Assembly: GCF_018417535.1 (NCBI RefSeq) | Contig: NZ_CP070978.1 | Location: forward strand, 2,790,001 to 2,854,000 | Direction: 5' to 3' | From: Burkholderia pyrrocinia | Lineage (GTDB): Bacteria > Pseudomonadota > Gammaproteobacteria > Burkholderiales > Burkholderiaceae | Length of the DNA: 64,000 nucleotides | Part shown: positions 27,534-39,450 of the stretch, one piece after another | Position numbering within the stretch: position 1 is the stretch's first letter | Layout: each line of letters starts with the position of its first letter | Notes under the pieces: model-generated | The model's database searches: none | Told to the model about the DNA's origin: nothing | The model's input: the letters and a program-made list of their open reading frames with translations, nothing else | Made by a program: the position numbers and the translations under genes

Positions 27534-27795
27534 CGTTCGAAGCGGCAGGTGCCGTTAGCAAGACGAACGATCGCCGATGATCGTGATTGTTCCGTACCCG
27601 CCAATCGATCCACGCGTGCCACCATCCAGCGGAGCGCGCGTCGTCGACTGTCGTATGCATGCGGTGTTCATGTCATTCCCCATAACATCGGACGCGTGGA
27701 GCACGTTCGTCCGTAGCTGCCTTCCGCTTCATTCTTTGTCGCTCGCGCGCGAAACGCAAGGCGCATGTCGGTCGTCGCAATTCGCACGTTCCGTG

Positions 27796-29217
27796 CTAAC
27801 CGTCGTGCCGCTGCCGGGCCGCGAGCATCCCGATGGTTTCCATCGCACGCTCGACGGCCGGCGTCCACGGCCGGCCGTAGTTGAGCCGCAGATAGCGGCG
27901 GAATCCGCCGGTCGCGGAGAAGATCGGCCCCGGCGCGATGCTGACGCCGTTTTCCATCGCATCGCCGAACAGGTGCATCGCATCCACGCGCGGCGGCAGT
28001 TCGATCCACAGGAAATATCCGCCGCGGGGCGCGAACACTTCGGTGCCGGCCGGAAAATACGCGCGAACGGCGGCGAGCATTTGCGCCTGGTGCGCGGCGA
28101 GGTTGCGCCGCAGCTTGCGCAGGAAGCGGTCGTATGCGCCGTCGCGCAGGTAGCTCGAAATCGCCATCTGCGCGGGCACGTCCGCCGCCGGCGCGCTCGC
28201 GCCTTTCGCCTGCCGGATTTGCCGCACGTAGCGTCCGGCCGCGACCCAGCCGATCCGGAACCCGGGCGCGAGGCATTTCGAGAACGAACCGCAATGCAGG
28301 ACGAGCCCGCTGTCGTCATACAGTTTCGCGGGGCGCGTGGGTGCCGATCCGAAATGCAGTTCGCCATACACGTCGTCCTCGATCAGCGGCACGCCACGCG
28401 ACGCGAGCAGGTCGATCAGTGCGCGCTTGCGCTCGTCGGTCAACGTCGCGCCGGTCGGGTTGTGGAACGACGTCATGAACCAGCAGGCGCGCACCGGATG
28501 CGTGTCGAGCGCCTCGGCGAGCGCGTCGAGGTCGAGGCCGGTGCGCGGGTCGACCGGAATCTCGACGGCCTTCAGGTGCAGGTGCTGCACGGCCTGCAGC
28601 ACCGCGTGGAATGCCGGTCGTTCGATCGCGACGATGTCGCCCGGGCGCGTCAGCGCCTGCAGGCAGAGCGTCAGCGCTTCGAGCGCGCCGGTCGTGATGA
28701 CGATCTCGTCCAGCGGCAAGGCCGCGCCCGCATTCAGATAGCGCAACGCGATCTCGCGGCGCAGCGCGTCCTGGCCGGGCGGCAGGCCGGACAGCAGTTT
28801 AGTGCGGTCCATGCTGCGGGCCGCCGACGCCACGTAGCGCCACAGGCTGCTCATCGGAAACAGCGAATAGCTGGCGAATGCCGAGCCGAGCGGGACGATG
28901 TCCTCGCACTTCAGGGAGTCGAGCAGGCGGAACAGCGGATCGTCGTCGCCGGTTTGCGCGGCGGCCGGCTTGCGTGGCGGATCCTGGCCGAACCGTACGT
29001 GTTTGTCTTCGAGGTTCGCAACGAAATAACCGGACCGCGCACGCGCGACGATCAGACCCTCGCTTTCGAGCGCGTAGTACGCGCGAAACACGGTGGACGG
29101 GCTCACGCGATACGCGCGGCAGGCCGCGCGCACGGTGGGGATGCGCGCACCGGCCGCCAGGTCGCCGCGCCGGATCGCGTCGGCGATCGTCTGTGCCAGC
29201 GCCGCATATCGCTTCAT
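27796..29217 (-). CDS. MocR/GntR-type PLP-dependent regulator
   Basis: A 473-residue fusion of an N-terminal GntR winged helix (about residues 1-75, with IPTVRAACRAYRVSPSTVF) to a fold-type I aminotransferase domain (about 110-470). The PLP-binding Lys lies in HCGSFSKCLAPGFRIGW and the Asn/Tyr ligands in SFHNPTGATL and IEDDVYGELHF. Such MocR proteins are transcription factors sensing PLP or amino compounds. The start at 29217 follows a GGAGGG site; a longer frame to 29352 adds unrelated residues. It is divergent from the secreted PD40 protein gene, which may be its target. Confidence 0.9.
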   Translation of the reverse strand: MKRYAALAQTIADAIRRGDLAAGARIPTVRAACRAYRVSPSTVFRAYYALESEGLIVARARSGYFVANLEDKHVRFGQDPPRKPAAAQTGDDDPLFRLLDSLKCEDIVPLGSAFASYSLFPMSSLWRYVASAARSMDRTKLLSGLPPGQDALRREIALRYLNAGAALPLDEIVITTGALEALTLCLQALTRPGDIVAIERPAFHAVLQAVQHLHLKAVEIPVDPRTGLDLDALAEALDTHPVRACWFMTSFHNPTGATLTDERKRALIDLLASRGVPLIEDDVYGELHFGSAPTRPAKLYDDSGLVLHCGSFSKCLAPGFRIGWVAAGRYVRQIRQAKGASAPAADVPAQMAISSYLRDGAYDRFLRKLRRNLAAHQAQMLAAVRAYFPAGTEVFAPRGGYFLWIELPPRVDAMHLFGDAMENGVSIAPGPIFSATGGFRRYLRLNYGRPWTPAVERAMETIGMLAARQRHDG

Positions 29218-29484
29218 GCCAGCCCTCCGGCCGCTCGGGCCTTGCTGAAAAAAGAGTAGCACGGCACCTGTCGAGCGCAATTGCGCCCCAATCGCTGATC
29301 CGCATGTTTTTGAACGGCTGTGATCCTTTTCTTTCGTCTGACGAGCGGGCATGCTCTCGCAAGCTTTATTCCCGATGTCCGAACGATACGGAGTTCGCGC
29401 TGCCCGGCGGCGGATCCGTGGCCCCCGCGCGTCCCGCGCGGGACCTTGTCTGCGGCGTCCTTACCTTACCCGGAATCATTCAGC

Positions 29485-30897
29485 GTGAAATCGAAGACCC
29501 TCATCGCGGGCCTGATGGCCGGCATCGCCCTCAACCTGTTCAGCGGCGCCGCCACGGCTGCCTGCATCAGCAATCCCGCGGCCCAGCCGAACGCGACGTT
29601 TCCCGCCGCGCTGACCGGCAAGCTCGTCTATCACAGCTACGTCAAGTACGGCGACGGCACGAGCCAGCTCTTCCTCTACGACTTCTCGGCCCATACGCTG
29701 ACGCAACTGAGCAAGAGCACGTGGGGCATCACCGATCCGATGAACGGCGTGTTCAGCCCCGACGGCAAGTGGCTCGCGTTCATGGGCATCAGCAACGGCG
29801 CGTGGAACGTGTTCATGCTGCAGCTCGGCGCCGGCACGCCGCCCGTCAACATGACGAACAGCACGGGCGCCACGCGCAACGAGGACCCGAAATTCAGCGC
29901 GGACGGCAAGACCCTCGTGTTCAAGCAGAACGGCGACGTCAAGCAGGCCACGCTGTCGTACACGAGCGCGGGCCCGGTGTTCACGTCGGTCGTGAGCCTG
30001 ACGAACGCGCCGGCCGGTGCCGAATACTCGATGCCGTATCTCGCGCCGGACGCGAGCGCCGTGTATTACGCGACCGGCACCGGCTCGAACATGGGGCTGA
30101 TGAAGCGCACGATCGCGACCGGTGCGACCGCCGTGTTCGATCATCCGGCCGGGCTGCAGACGTACTACCCGATCGTGCGCGCGGACGGCATGGTGTTCTA
30201 CGCGCGCTGGAAAGACAGTGGCGCGGCCGACCAGATCTATTCGAAGACCGCCGACCCGGCCTCGACGCCGAATGCGTTGTCGCTCAACGACTGCATCAGC
30301 AACAACTCGGACCCGGCGCCGGTGAGCGGCACGAACTACCTGTTCTTCTCGTCGACGACGGCGGGCGGTTATCAGCTCTACGTCGGCGACGTGACGACCG
30401 GCCAGCGCTGGAGCCTGTCGCAGTTCGGCGTCAATGCCGATACGACGAAGGCCAAGCTCGGGTCGAGCTACTACGGCGGCCCGGCCGCCGCGCAGCCGAC
30501 GCTGCTGTCGCAAGGGCGTCCGGCCGCCGCGTCGGCGAGCTACAACGCGTCGCTCACGCCCGACAAGGCGTTCGACGGCAACTCGACGAGCACGCGCTGG
30601 GATTCGCCGGAAGGCGCCGGTGTCGGTTCGCAATGGATCTCCGTGGATCTCGGTGCGGTGAAGCACATCGATCACGTCGATCTGTACTGGGATGCGGGCG
30701 CGCTCGTCTACCAGATCCAGACGTCGAACGACAACGCGAACTGGACGACGATCTATTCGACGAGCAACGGTGGTTCATATACCCACGTCACACTGCCGAA
30801 TCTCAACGGCAGCGGTCGTTACGTGCGGATGCTCGGCACGCAGCGCGCGACGCAGTGGGGCTACTCGCTCTACGAAATGCAGGTGTGGGGATCGTAA
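29485..30897 (+). CDS. Secreted PD40 beta-propeller protein with C-terminal F5/8-type C domain
   Basis: A 470-residue exported protein. The GTG at 29485 begins a signal peptide (basic start, GLMAGIALNLFSG, then ATAA). Residues 50-330 carry TolB-like PD40 repeats, seen as SPDGKWLAFMG, SADGKTLVFKQ and APDASAVYYAT. Residues about 340-470 form a discoidin (F5/8 type C) carbohydrate-binding domain: ASASYNASLTPDKAFDGNSTSTRW, then QWISVDLGAVKHIDHVDLYW, ending YEMQVWG. The combination suggests a secreted protein that binds sugar or surface polymers; no catalytic site was seen. The ribosome site is weak. A strong terminator follows. Confidence 0.8.
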   Translation: MKSKTLIAGLMAGIALNLFSGAATAACISNPAAQPNATFPAALTGKLVYHSYVKYGDGTSQLFLYDFSAHTLTQLSKSTWGITDPMNGVFSPDGKWLAFMGISNGAWNVFMLQLGAGTPPVNMTNSTGATRNEDPKFSADGKTLVFKQNGDVKQATLSYTSAGPVFTSVVSLTNAPAGAEYSMPYLAPDASAVYYATGTGSNMGLMKRTIATGATAVFDHPAGLQTYYPIVRADGMVFYARWKDSGAADQIYSKTADPASTPNALSLNDCISNNSDPAPVSGTNYLFFSSTTAGGYQLYVGDVTTGQRWSLSQFGVNADTTKAKLGSSYYGGPAAAQPTLLSQGRPAAASASYNASLTPDKAFDGNSTSTRWDSPEGAGVGSQWISVDLGAVKHIDHVDLYWDAGALVYQIQTSNDNANWTTIYSTSNGGSYTHVTLPNLNGSGRYVRMLGTQRATQWGYSLYEMQVWGS

Positions 30898-30905
30898 GCG
30901 CAAAG

Positions 30906-30935
30906 AAAAAAACGGCCTTCGAGGCCGTTTTTTTT
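30906..30935. terminator. Strong bidirectional terminator
   Basis: Seven A residues and CGGCCT at 30906-30918 pair with AGGCCG and eight T residues at 30922-30935 around TCG. It serves both the PD40 protein gene and the converging regulator gene. Confidence 0.93.
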
Positions 30936-30954
30936 GCGTCACGCGCTGCGCGGT

Positions 30955-31980
30955 TCACGCATGCAGCACATGCGCCGGAAACGCCGGCCCGGCACTGGCC
31001 GCACCCTGCGCGAGCGGTGCGACCTGCTTGCGGCGCTCCCTTGTCGGCGCGACGCCGAACGCGTCGCGATAGCTCTTGCTGAAGTGGCACGCCGACTGGA
31101 AGCCGCATGCCATCGTGATGTGCATGATCGACATGTCGGTCTGCAGCAGCAGCTCGCGCGCGCGGCGCAGCCGCAGCGTCAGGTAGTAGTGCGTCGGCGT
31201 CATCCCGAGATGCTCGCGAAACAGCCGCTGCAGTTGCCGCTGCGACATGTTCGCGAGCCGCGCGAGCTCTTCGCGCGACAGCGGCTCCTCGATGTTGTTC
31301 TCCATCAGCGAGATCACTTCGAACAGCGACTTGTTCGCCGAGCCGAGGCGCGCGACGAGCGGCATGCGTTGCTGCGCGCTCGTGTCGCGCACGTGTTCGA
31401 CGATGAACTGCTCGGCGATCTGCGTGACGCGCGCGGTGCCCACGCGCGCGGCGATCAGGTTCAGCATCATGTCGAGCGGCGCGACGCCGCCCGTGCAGGT
31501 GACGCGGTCGCGGTCGACCACGAACAGTTCCTTCAGGAAGCGCGTATCCGGAAACTCTTCCTTCAGCGCCGACATGTTCTCCCAGTGGATCGCGCACGCG
31601 TAGCCCGCGAGCAGCCCCGACTTCGCGAGCGCATAGGTGCCCGTGCACAGGCTGCCGAGCGGCAGCCCCAAGCGCGCGAAGCGGCGCAGTGTCGACAGAT
31701 GGGCGGGCGTGGTCGCGCGCTGCACGTCGATGCCGCCGCACACGAACACGATGTCGGGTTGCCCGACGCATTCGGCCGGGCCCGTGTCGACTGTCAGACC
31801 GTTGCTCGCCGTGACCGGGCCGCCATCCGGGCTGATCACCGACCAGCGGTAGAGCGGCTGACCGCTCAGGTAGTTCGCCATCCGAAGCACCTCGATCGCA
31901 TTGGTGAACGCGATCATCGTGAAGTTCGGTAACGGCATGAACGCGAAGTGGGACAGCGACGCTGTGCGGTCGGGCGACAT
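30955..31980 (-). CDS. gbdR: GbdR-like AraC-family regulator of glycine betaine catabolism
   Basis: A 341-residue GlxA-type regulator: an N-terminal DJ-1/PfpI-like domain (about residues 10-185, with SLCTGTYALAKSGLLAGYACAIHW) and a C-terminal AraC DNA-binding domain (about 215-315, with LARLANMSQRQLQRLFREH and MACGFQSACHFSKSYRDAFG). It resembles P. aeruginosa GbdR, which activates gbc, dgc, sox and related genes in response to glycine betaine and dimethylglycine. It lies divergent to glyA at the head of the catabolic cluster, as expected for its regulator. The symbol rests on resemblance plus context. Confidence 0.85.
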   Translation of the reverse strand: MSPDRTASLSHFAFMPLPNFTMIAFTNAIEVLRMANYLSGQPLYRWSVISPDGGPVTASNGLTVDTGPAECVGQPDIVFVCGGIDVQRATTPAHLSTLRRFARLGLPLGSLCTGTYALAKSGLLAGYACAIHWENMSALKEEFPDTRFLKELFVVDRDRVTCTGGVAPLDMMLNLIAARVGTARVTQIAEQFIVEHVRDTSAQQRMPLVARLGSANKSLFEVISLMENNIEEPLSREELARLANMSQRQLQRLFREHLGMTPTHYYLTLRLRRARELLLQTDMSIMHITMACGFQSACHFSKSYRDAFGVAPTRERRKQVAPLAQGAASAGPAFPAHVLHA

Positions 31981-32425
31981 GGGGAGCTTCCTGGAATCTC
32001 TAATAGCTATAGGCCCGAGGCACCGATCGGGCTGCGGTATTGTGTGAGCGAGCGCAACAAGCGTGCCATACGGCTAAACCCTAGCTCCATACGTTGTCTG
32101 GGTGTAAGGCCGATGTTGCACTGCACCGTATCCGGGACGCGCCGCACTCCGACCGGGCGGCATAGGCACTGCCGGAGTGCGTGTCCATAGGTGAACAGCC
32201 GACGCCGTTTTTATCGGTCATCCGGAAAAGCACGACCGGTCACTTGTATAAAACGGACGCGCATGGCGGAAAAGGCAAAGAACGCGTCTAAATTCATCAA
32301 TCCGCCGAAAATCCGAACGACAAGAATAGAGCCGTCGGCAGCCTTGCACTGGGCCAGCAGGAAACCCAGGCAGGGCGGGCCTTGAGCTTCGGTTTCAGCC
32401 CTTTATTCTTCGTCACGGACGCACT
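31981..32425. promoter_or_regulatory. Divergent control region gbdR / glyA
   Basis: The 445 bases contain no supported gene. Features seen: an 8-base palindrome ATAGCTAT at 32003-32010; a stem GCCCGA/TCGGGC at 32013-32032 close to gbdR; and a short stem GCACT/AGTGC near 32166-32180. GbdR sites and the promoters of both genes should be here, but none can be fixed by eye. The 5' leader of glyA is long and less G+C-rich than the gene. Confidence 0.5.
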
Positions 32426-33700
<1,275 letters not shown>

Positions 33701-33740
33701 TCGACCCCCACAAGAGCAGAGACTGGAGCGAGAGGCAGAT

Positions 33741-34712
<972 letters not shown>

Positions 34713-34851
34713 GCGCCGCGCCGGCCGGACCGCTACCAGCGATTCAACACTAGAAAAATCGGGACGTGCCCGCGCCAGCCGCGCGGGCACGCGGACGATG
34801 TCGTGCCTGCGCGCTCAGACGCGCGGCCAATTTCCTCACGGAGTCACCACG

Positions 34852-35385
34852 ATGCAACCGCAACTGCCGATCAACGTCGATCCCGATACCGGCGTCTGGA
34901 CCACCGATGCGCTGCCGATGCTGTACGTGCCGCGCCACTTCTTCACGAACAACCACGTCGCCGTCGAGGAAGCGCTCGGCGTCGACGCGTATGCCGAGAT
35001 CCTCTACAAGGCCGGCTACAAGTCCGCGTACCACTGGTGCGACAAGGAAGCGAAGCTGCACGGCCTGACCGGCATGGCCGTGTTCGAGCACTACCTGAAG
35101 CGCCTGTCGCAGCGCGGCTGGGGCCTGTTCTCGATCATCGAGGCCGATCCGGCCAGCGCGCGCGCGAAGATCGAGCTGCGCCACTCGTCGTTCGTGCTCC
35201 AGCAGCCGGGGAAGGAAGGCAAGCTCTGCTACATGTTCGCCGGCTGGTTCGCCGGTGCGATGGACTGGGTCAACGACACGACGCCGGAAGGCAAGGGCGC
35301 GCCGCGTGCGCAATCGAAGGAAGTGCAGTGCGCGGCCGAGCATCACGACCACTGCGTCTTCGAAGTGTCGCCGATCGCGCACTGA
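34852..35385 (+). CDS. V4R-domain protein of the betaine cluster
   Basis: A 177-residue cytoplasmic protein. The C-terminal half resembles the V4R (4-vinyl reductase) small-molecule-binding domain, ending in the Cys/His-rich motif VQCAAEHHDHCVFEVSPI. The N-terminal half has PMLYVPRHFFTNNHVAVEEALG and YHWCDKEAKLHGL. I believe the family is labelled DUF5943. It is found with dgcAB in Pseudomonas too. Function is unproven; a ligand-sensing or assembly role for the dimethylglycine demethylase is possible. ATG at 34852 has GGAG upstream; an in-frame ATG at 34798 is rejected for lack of one. Confidence 0.8.
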   Translation: MQPQLPINVDPDTGVWTTDALPMLYVPRHFFTNNHVAVEEALGVDAYAEILYKAGYKSAYHWCDKEAKLHGLTGMAVFEHYLKRLSQRGWGLFSIIEADPASARAKIELRHSSFVLQQPGKEGKLCYMFAGWFAGAMDWVNDTTPEGKGAPRAQSKEVQCAAEHHDHCVFEVSPIAH

Positions 35386-35454
35386 TGCACTGATTTCACC
35401 GCTACACAACAACACCCGCAACACGAGACATTCGAACGCCAGAGGTCGCCAGCG

Positions 35455-37518
35455 ATGCGTTATCCCCACCTGTTCAAACCCATGCAGCTGAACCAGCTGA
35501 CGCTGCGCAACCGGATCGTCAGCACCGCGCACGCGGAGGTGTATGCCGAGCCGGGCGGCCTGCCGGGCGACCGCTATATCCGCTACTACGAAGAAAAGGC
35601 GAAGGGTGGCGTCGGCCTCGCGATCTGCGGCGGGTCGAGCCCGGTGTCGATCGACAGCCCGCAGGGCTGGTGGAAATCGGTGAACCTGTCGACCGACAAG
35701 ATCATCGATCCGCTCACGCGTCTCGCCGACACGATGCACAAGCACGGCGCGAAGATCATGATCCAGGCGACACACATGGGCCGCCGCTCGTCGTTCCACG
35801 GCGAGCACTGGCCGCACCTGATGTCGCCGTCGGGCGTGCGCGAACCGGTGCACCGCGGCAACGCGAAGATCATCGAGATCGAGGAAATCCGCCGCATCAT
35901 CGGCGATTTCGCGGCGGCCGCGAAGCGCGTGAAGGCCGCCGGCATGGACGGCATCGAGATCTCGGCCGCCCACCAGCATCTGATCGACCAGTTCTGGAGC
36001 AAGCGCTCGAACCACCGCACCGACGAATGGGGCGGCAGCCTGGAGAACCGCCTGCGCTTCGGCATCGAGGTGCTGACGGCGGTGCGCGAGGCGGTCGGCA
36101 AGGATTTCTGCGTCGGCCTGCGCATGTGCGGCGACGAATTCCACGAGGACGGCCTCGATCACGAGGCACTGAAGGAAATCGCACAGGCGATGTCGGAGAC
36201 GGGCCTGGTCGACTACCTGAGCGTGGTCGGTTCGGGCGGCGATACGCACAACACGATCGCCAACTGCATGCCGCCGATGGCATTGCCGCCGGAGCCGTTC
36301 GTGCACCTTGCCGCCGGCATCAAGTCGGTCGTGAAGATTCCGGTGATGCACGCGCAGAGCATCCGCGATGCGGGCCAGGCCGAGCGCCTGCTCGCCAACG
36401 GCATGATCGACCTGGTCGGCATGACGCGCGCGCAGATTGCCGATCCGCACATGGTGATCAAGATCCGCGACGGCCGCGAAGACGAAATCAAGCAGTGCGT
36501 CGGCGCGAACTACTGCATCGACCGCCAGTACAACGGCCTCGACGTGCTGTGCATCCAGAACGCGGCGACCTCGCGCGAAGCGACGATGCCGCACATCATC
36601 GAGAAATCGCGCGGCCCGAAGCGCAAGGTCGTGGTGGTGGGCGCGGGCCCGGCGGGCCTCGAGGCGGCGCGCGTCGCGAAGCTGCGCGGCCACGACGTCG
36701 TGCTGTTCGAGAAGAACGCGGAAGTGGGCGGTCAGGTGATGATCGCCGCGAAGGCGCCGCAGCGCGAACAGATGTCGGGGATCATCCGCTGGTTCGACAT
36801 GGAAACCAAGCGCCTGGGCGTCGACCGCCGCCTCGGCGTGGCCGCCGACGAGAAGATGATCATGGCGGAGAAGCCGGACATCGTCGTGCTCGCGACGGGC
36901 GGTTCGAGCTTCACGTGGCAGGTGCCGGGCTGGGGCGTGGCCGACGGCCTGGCCGTCAGTTCGTGGGACATCCTGACCGGCAAGGTCGAGCCGAAGCAGA
37001 ACGTGCTGCTGTTCGACGGCGTGAGCACCCATGCGGGTGCGGGCGTGGCCGACTTCATGGCGAGCCGCGGCTCGAAGGTCGAGGTCGTCACGCCCGACGT
37101 GAAGGTGGCCGACGATTGCGGCGGCACGACGTTCCCGATCTTCTATCGCCGCCTGTACGCGCTCGGCGTGATCCCGACGCCGAACACCATGCTCGACCGC
37201 GTTTATGAAGAAGACGGCAAGACGATCGCCGTGCTGCGCAACGAGTATACGGAAGAACTGGAAGAGCGCGCCGTCGACCAGGTGGTGATCGAGAACGGTT
37301 CGTCGCCGAACGACGAGCTGTACTGGAAGCTCAAGCCGGAATCGCTGAACCGCGGCCAGATCGATCCGCACACGCTGTTTGCGGCCGAGCCGCAGCCGTG
37401 CCTGTCGGAAGAACTCGGCAACGGCCGCTTCCTGCTGTTCCGTGTCGGCGACTGCATCTCGATGCACAACGTCCACGGCGCGATCTACGACTCGCTGCGT
37501 CTCGTGAAGGATTTCTGA
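35455..37518 (+). CDS. dgcA: Dimethylglycine demethylase subunit DgcA
   Basis: A 687-residue flavoprotein of the trimethylamine-dehydrogenase/old-yellow-enzyme type. Residues 1-340 form the FMN TIM barrel (start PHLFKPMQLNQLTLRNRIV), and residues 390-687 the dinucleotide-binding part (VVVVGAGPAGLEAARVA). Between them lies the iron-sulfur loop QCVGANYC...LC, where Cys348, Cys354 and Cys366 are present but the usual second Cys is Ala351. With DgcB and the electron-transfer flavoprotein it converts dimethylglycine to sarcosine. The start has little ribosome-site support but gives the family N-terminus. dgcB follows after 2 bases. Confidence 0.92.
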   Translation: MRYPHLFKPMQLNQLTLRNRIVSTAHAEVYAEPGGLPGDRYIRYYEEKAKGGVGLAICGGSSPVSIDSPQGWWKSVNLSTDKIIDPLTRLADTMHKHGAKIMIQATHMGRRSSFHGEHWPHLMSPSGVREPVHRGNAKIIEIEEIRRIIGDFAAAAKRVKAAGMDGIEISAAHQHLIDQFWSKRSNHRTDEWGGSLENRLRFGIEVLTAVREAVGKDFCVGLRMCGDEFHEDGLDHEALKEIAQAMSETGLVDYLSVVGSGGDTHNTIANCMPPMALPPEPFVHLAAGIKSVVKIPVMHAQSIRDAGQAERLLANGMIDLVGMTRAQIADPHMVIKIRDGREDEIKQCVGANYCIDRQYNGLDVLCIQNAATSREATMPHIIEKSRGPKRKVVVVGAGPAGLEAARVAKLRGHDVVLFEKNAEVGGQVMIAAKAPQREQMSGIIRWFDMETKRLGVDRRLGVAADEKMIMAEKPDIVVLATGGSSFTWQVPGWGVADGLAVSSWDILTGKVEPKQNVLLFDGVSTHAGAGVADFMASRGSKVEVVTPDVKVADDCGGTTFPIFYRRLYALGVIPTPNTMLDRVYEEDGKTIAVLRNEYTEELEERAVDQVVIENGSSPNDELYWKLKPESLNRGQIDPHTLFAAEPQPCLSEELGNGRFLLFRVGDCISMHNVHGAIYDSLRLVKDF

Positions 37519-37520
37519 AG

Positions 37521-39446
37521 ATGAATCCGTCCTTCCTCATTACCGCACTGTTGTGGCTGTCGGTGGCGGGGCTCGCGTTCGCGGTCGCGAAGCGCTCGTC
37601 CTACTGGCGTCTCGGCCGGGCCACGGCGCCCGGCTCGTTCGGCGTCGCGAACCTGTTCGCGATTCCGAAGCGCTACTTCGTCGACCTGCACCACGTGGTC
37701 GCCCGCGATCCGTACATCGCGAAGACCCACGTCGCGACCGCCGGCGGCGCAATCGGCGCGCTCGCGCTGGTGTTCGTCAACTACGGCCTCGCGATCTACT
37801 CGCCGTGGCTCGACAAGCTGATCTTCCTCGCGGCGCTCGCGATGCTGGTCGGCGCGGTGTTCGTGTGGCGCCGGCGCGCGGCGAAGGACGTGCCCGCCCG
37901 CCTGTCGCGCGGCCCGTGGAATACGCTGCCCTGGCTGCTCGGCTCGTTTGCGCTCGGCCTCGTGCTGTTCATGCTGGTGCCGACCGGCGCGATGTCGGGT
38001 GCGTTCGCGGTGCTCTGCGCGCTGCTGATCGGCATCGGCGCGTTCACGATGACGGTCGGCGCCGCGAAGGGCGGCCCGATGAAGCATGCGATCGCCGGCC
38101 TGCTGCACCTCGCCTTCCACCCGCGCCAGGAGCGTTTCGCGGCCACGCGCGAATCGTTCACGGGCAACGGCACGGCCACGCCGCCGACCGCGCTGAAGCT
38201 GCCGGACATCGAGCATCAGGAGTACGGCGTCGCGAAGCCGGTCGAATTCCGCTGGAACCAGTTGCTGAGCTTCGACGCATGCGTGCAGTGCGGCAAGTGC
38301 GAAGCCGCGTGCCCCGCGTTCGCGTCGGGCCAGCCGCTGAACCCGAAGAAGCTGATCCAGGATCTCGTGGTCGGGATGGCGGGCGGCACCGATGCGGCGT
38401 ACGCGGGCAGCCCGTCGCCGGGTCTCGCGGTCGGCCAGCATCGCGGCGAGCCGAACGGCCCGATCGTGTCGGGCCTGATCGAAGAACAGACGCTGTGGTC
38501 GTGCACGACCTGCCGCGCGTGCGTGCAGGAATGCCCGATGCTGATCGAGCACGTCGACGCGATCGTCGACATGCGCCGCAACCGCACGCTCGTGCACGGC
38601 TCGGTGCCGGGCAAGGGCCAGGAAGTGCTCGCGAACCTGCGCGAGACGGGCACGATGGGCGGCTACGACACGGCCGCGCGCTACGACTGGTCGGTCGACC
38701 TGAGCGCGCCCGTCGCGCAGCCGGGCAAGCCGGTCGACGTGTTGTTCGTCGCGGGCGAAGGCGCGTTCGACATGCGCTACCAGCGCACGCTGCGCGCGTT
38801 CGTCAAGGTGCTGAACAAGGCCGGCGTCGACTACGCGGTGCTCGGTTCGACCGAAACCGACACGGGCGACGTCGCGCGCCGGCTCGGCGACGAGGCGACG
38901 TTCCAGCAGATGGCGAAGCGCCTGATCGGCACGCTCGGCACGCTGTCGTACAAGCAGATCGTGACGGCCGACCCGCACGTGATGCACAGCCTGCGCAACG
39001 AATACCGTGCGCTCGGGCTGCGCGTGACGGTCAAGCACCACACGACCTACCTTGCCGAACTGGCCGACAGCGGCAAGATCGCGCCGAAGGCCGTCGAAGC
39101 GCTGCGCGAGAAGCGCACCACGTATCACGACCCGTGCTACCTCGGCCGCTACAACGGCGAGACGGAAGCGCCGCGCAAGCTGCTGAAGACGATCGGCATC
39201 CAGGTCGTCGAGATGGAACGCAACGGCATGCGCGGCCGCTGCTGCGGCGGTGGCGGCGGTGCGCCGCTGACCGATATCCCCGGCAAGCAGCGCATTCCCG
39301 ACATCCGCATCGCCGACGCACGCACGATCGGCGCGGACGTGGTCGCGGTTGCGTGCCCGAACTGCACGGCGATGCTCGAAGGCGTCGTGGGCCCGCGCCC
39401 CGACGTGCTCGACGTGGCCGAACTCGTTGCCGCCTCGCTGGAGTGA
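37521..39446 (+). CDS. dgcB: Membrane iron-sulfur subunit DgcB
   Basis: A 641-residue protein. The N-terminal 190 residues have about five membrane segments (I believe the region is catalogued as DUF3483). Then come two 4Fe-4S ferredoxin motifs, ACVQCGKCEAACP and SCTTCRACVQECP, and two CCG domains seen as YHDPCYLG, RGRCCGGGGG and ACPNCTAML, as in heterodisulfide-reductase-type proteins. It probably receives electrons from DgcA or the adjacent flavoprotein and passes them to quinone. The ATG at 37521 is 2 bases after dgcA, with GAAGG overlapping the dgcA end as ribosome site. Confidence 0.92.
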   Translation: MNPSFLITALLWLSVAGLAFAVAKRSSYWRLGRATAPGSFGVANLFAIPKRYFVDLHHVVARDPYIAKTHVATAGGAIGALALVFVNYGLAIYSPWLDKLIFLAALAMLVGAVFVWRRRAAKDVPARLSRGPWNTLPWLLGSFALGLVLFMLVPTGAMSGAFAVLCALLIGIGAFTMTVGAAKGGPMKHAIAGLLHLAFHPRQERFAATRESFTGNGTATPPTALKLPDIEHQEYGVAKPVEFRWNQLLSFDACVQCGKCEAACPAFASGQPLNPKKLIQDLVVGMAGGTDAAYAGSPSPGLAVGQHRGEPNGPIVSGLIEEQTLWSCTTCRACVQECPMLIEHVDAIVDMRRNRTLVHGSVPGKGQEVLANLRETGTMGGYDTAARYDWSVDLSAPVAQPGKPVDVLFVAGEGAFDMRYQRTLRAFVKVLNKAGVDYAVLGSTETDTGDVARRLGDEATFQQMAKRLIGTLGTLSYKQIVTADPHVMHSLRNEYRALGLRVTVKHHTTYLAELADSGKIAPKAVEALREKRTTYHDPCYLGRYNGETEAPRKLLKTIGIQVVEMERNGMRGRCCGGGGGAPLTDIPGKQRIPDIRIADARTIGADVVAVACPNCTAMLEGVVGPRPDVLDVAELVAASLE

Positions 39447-39450
39447 ATCG

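Noticed and set aside
26794..27580. Several plus-strand frames opposite the zinc-ribbon gene
   Set aside because: Arg-rich shadow frames without ribosome sites; the minus frame has two CxxC knuckles and a membrane segment.
32201..32425. Possible riboswitch (glycine or folate type) in the glyA leader
   Set aside because: The leader is long enough, but I found none of the conserved core motifs, so there is no support.
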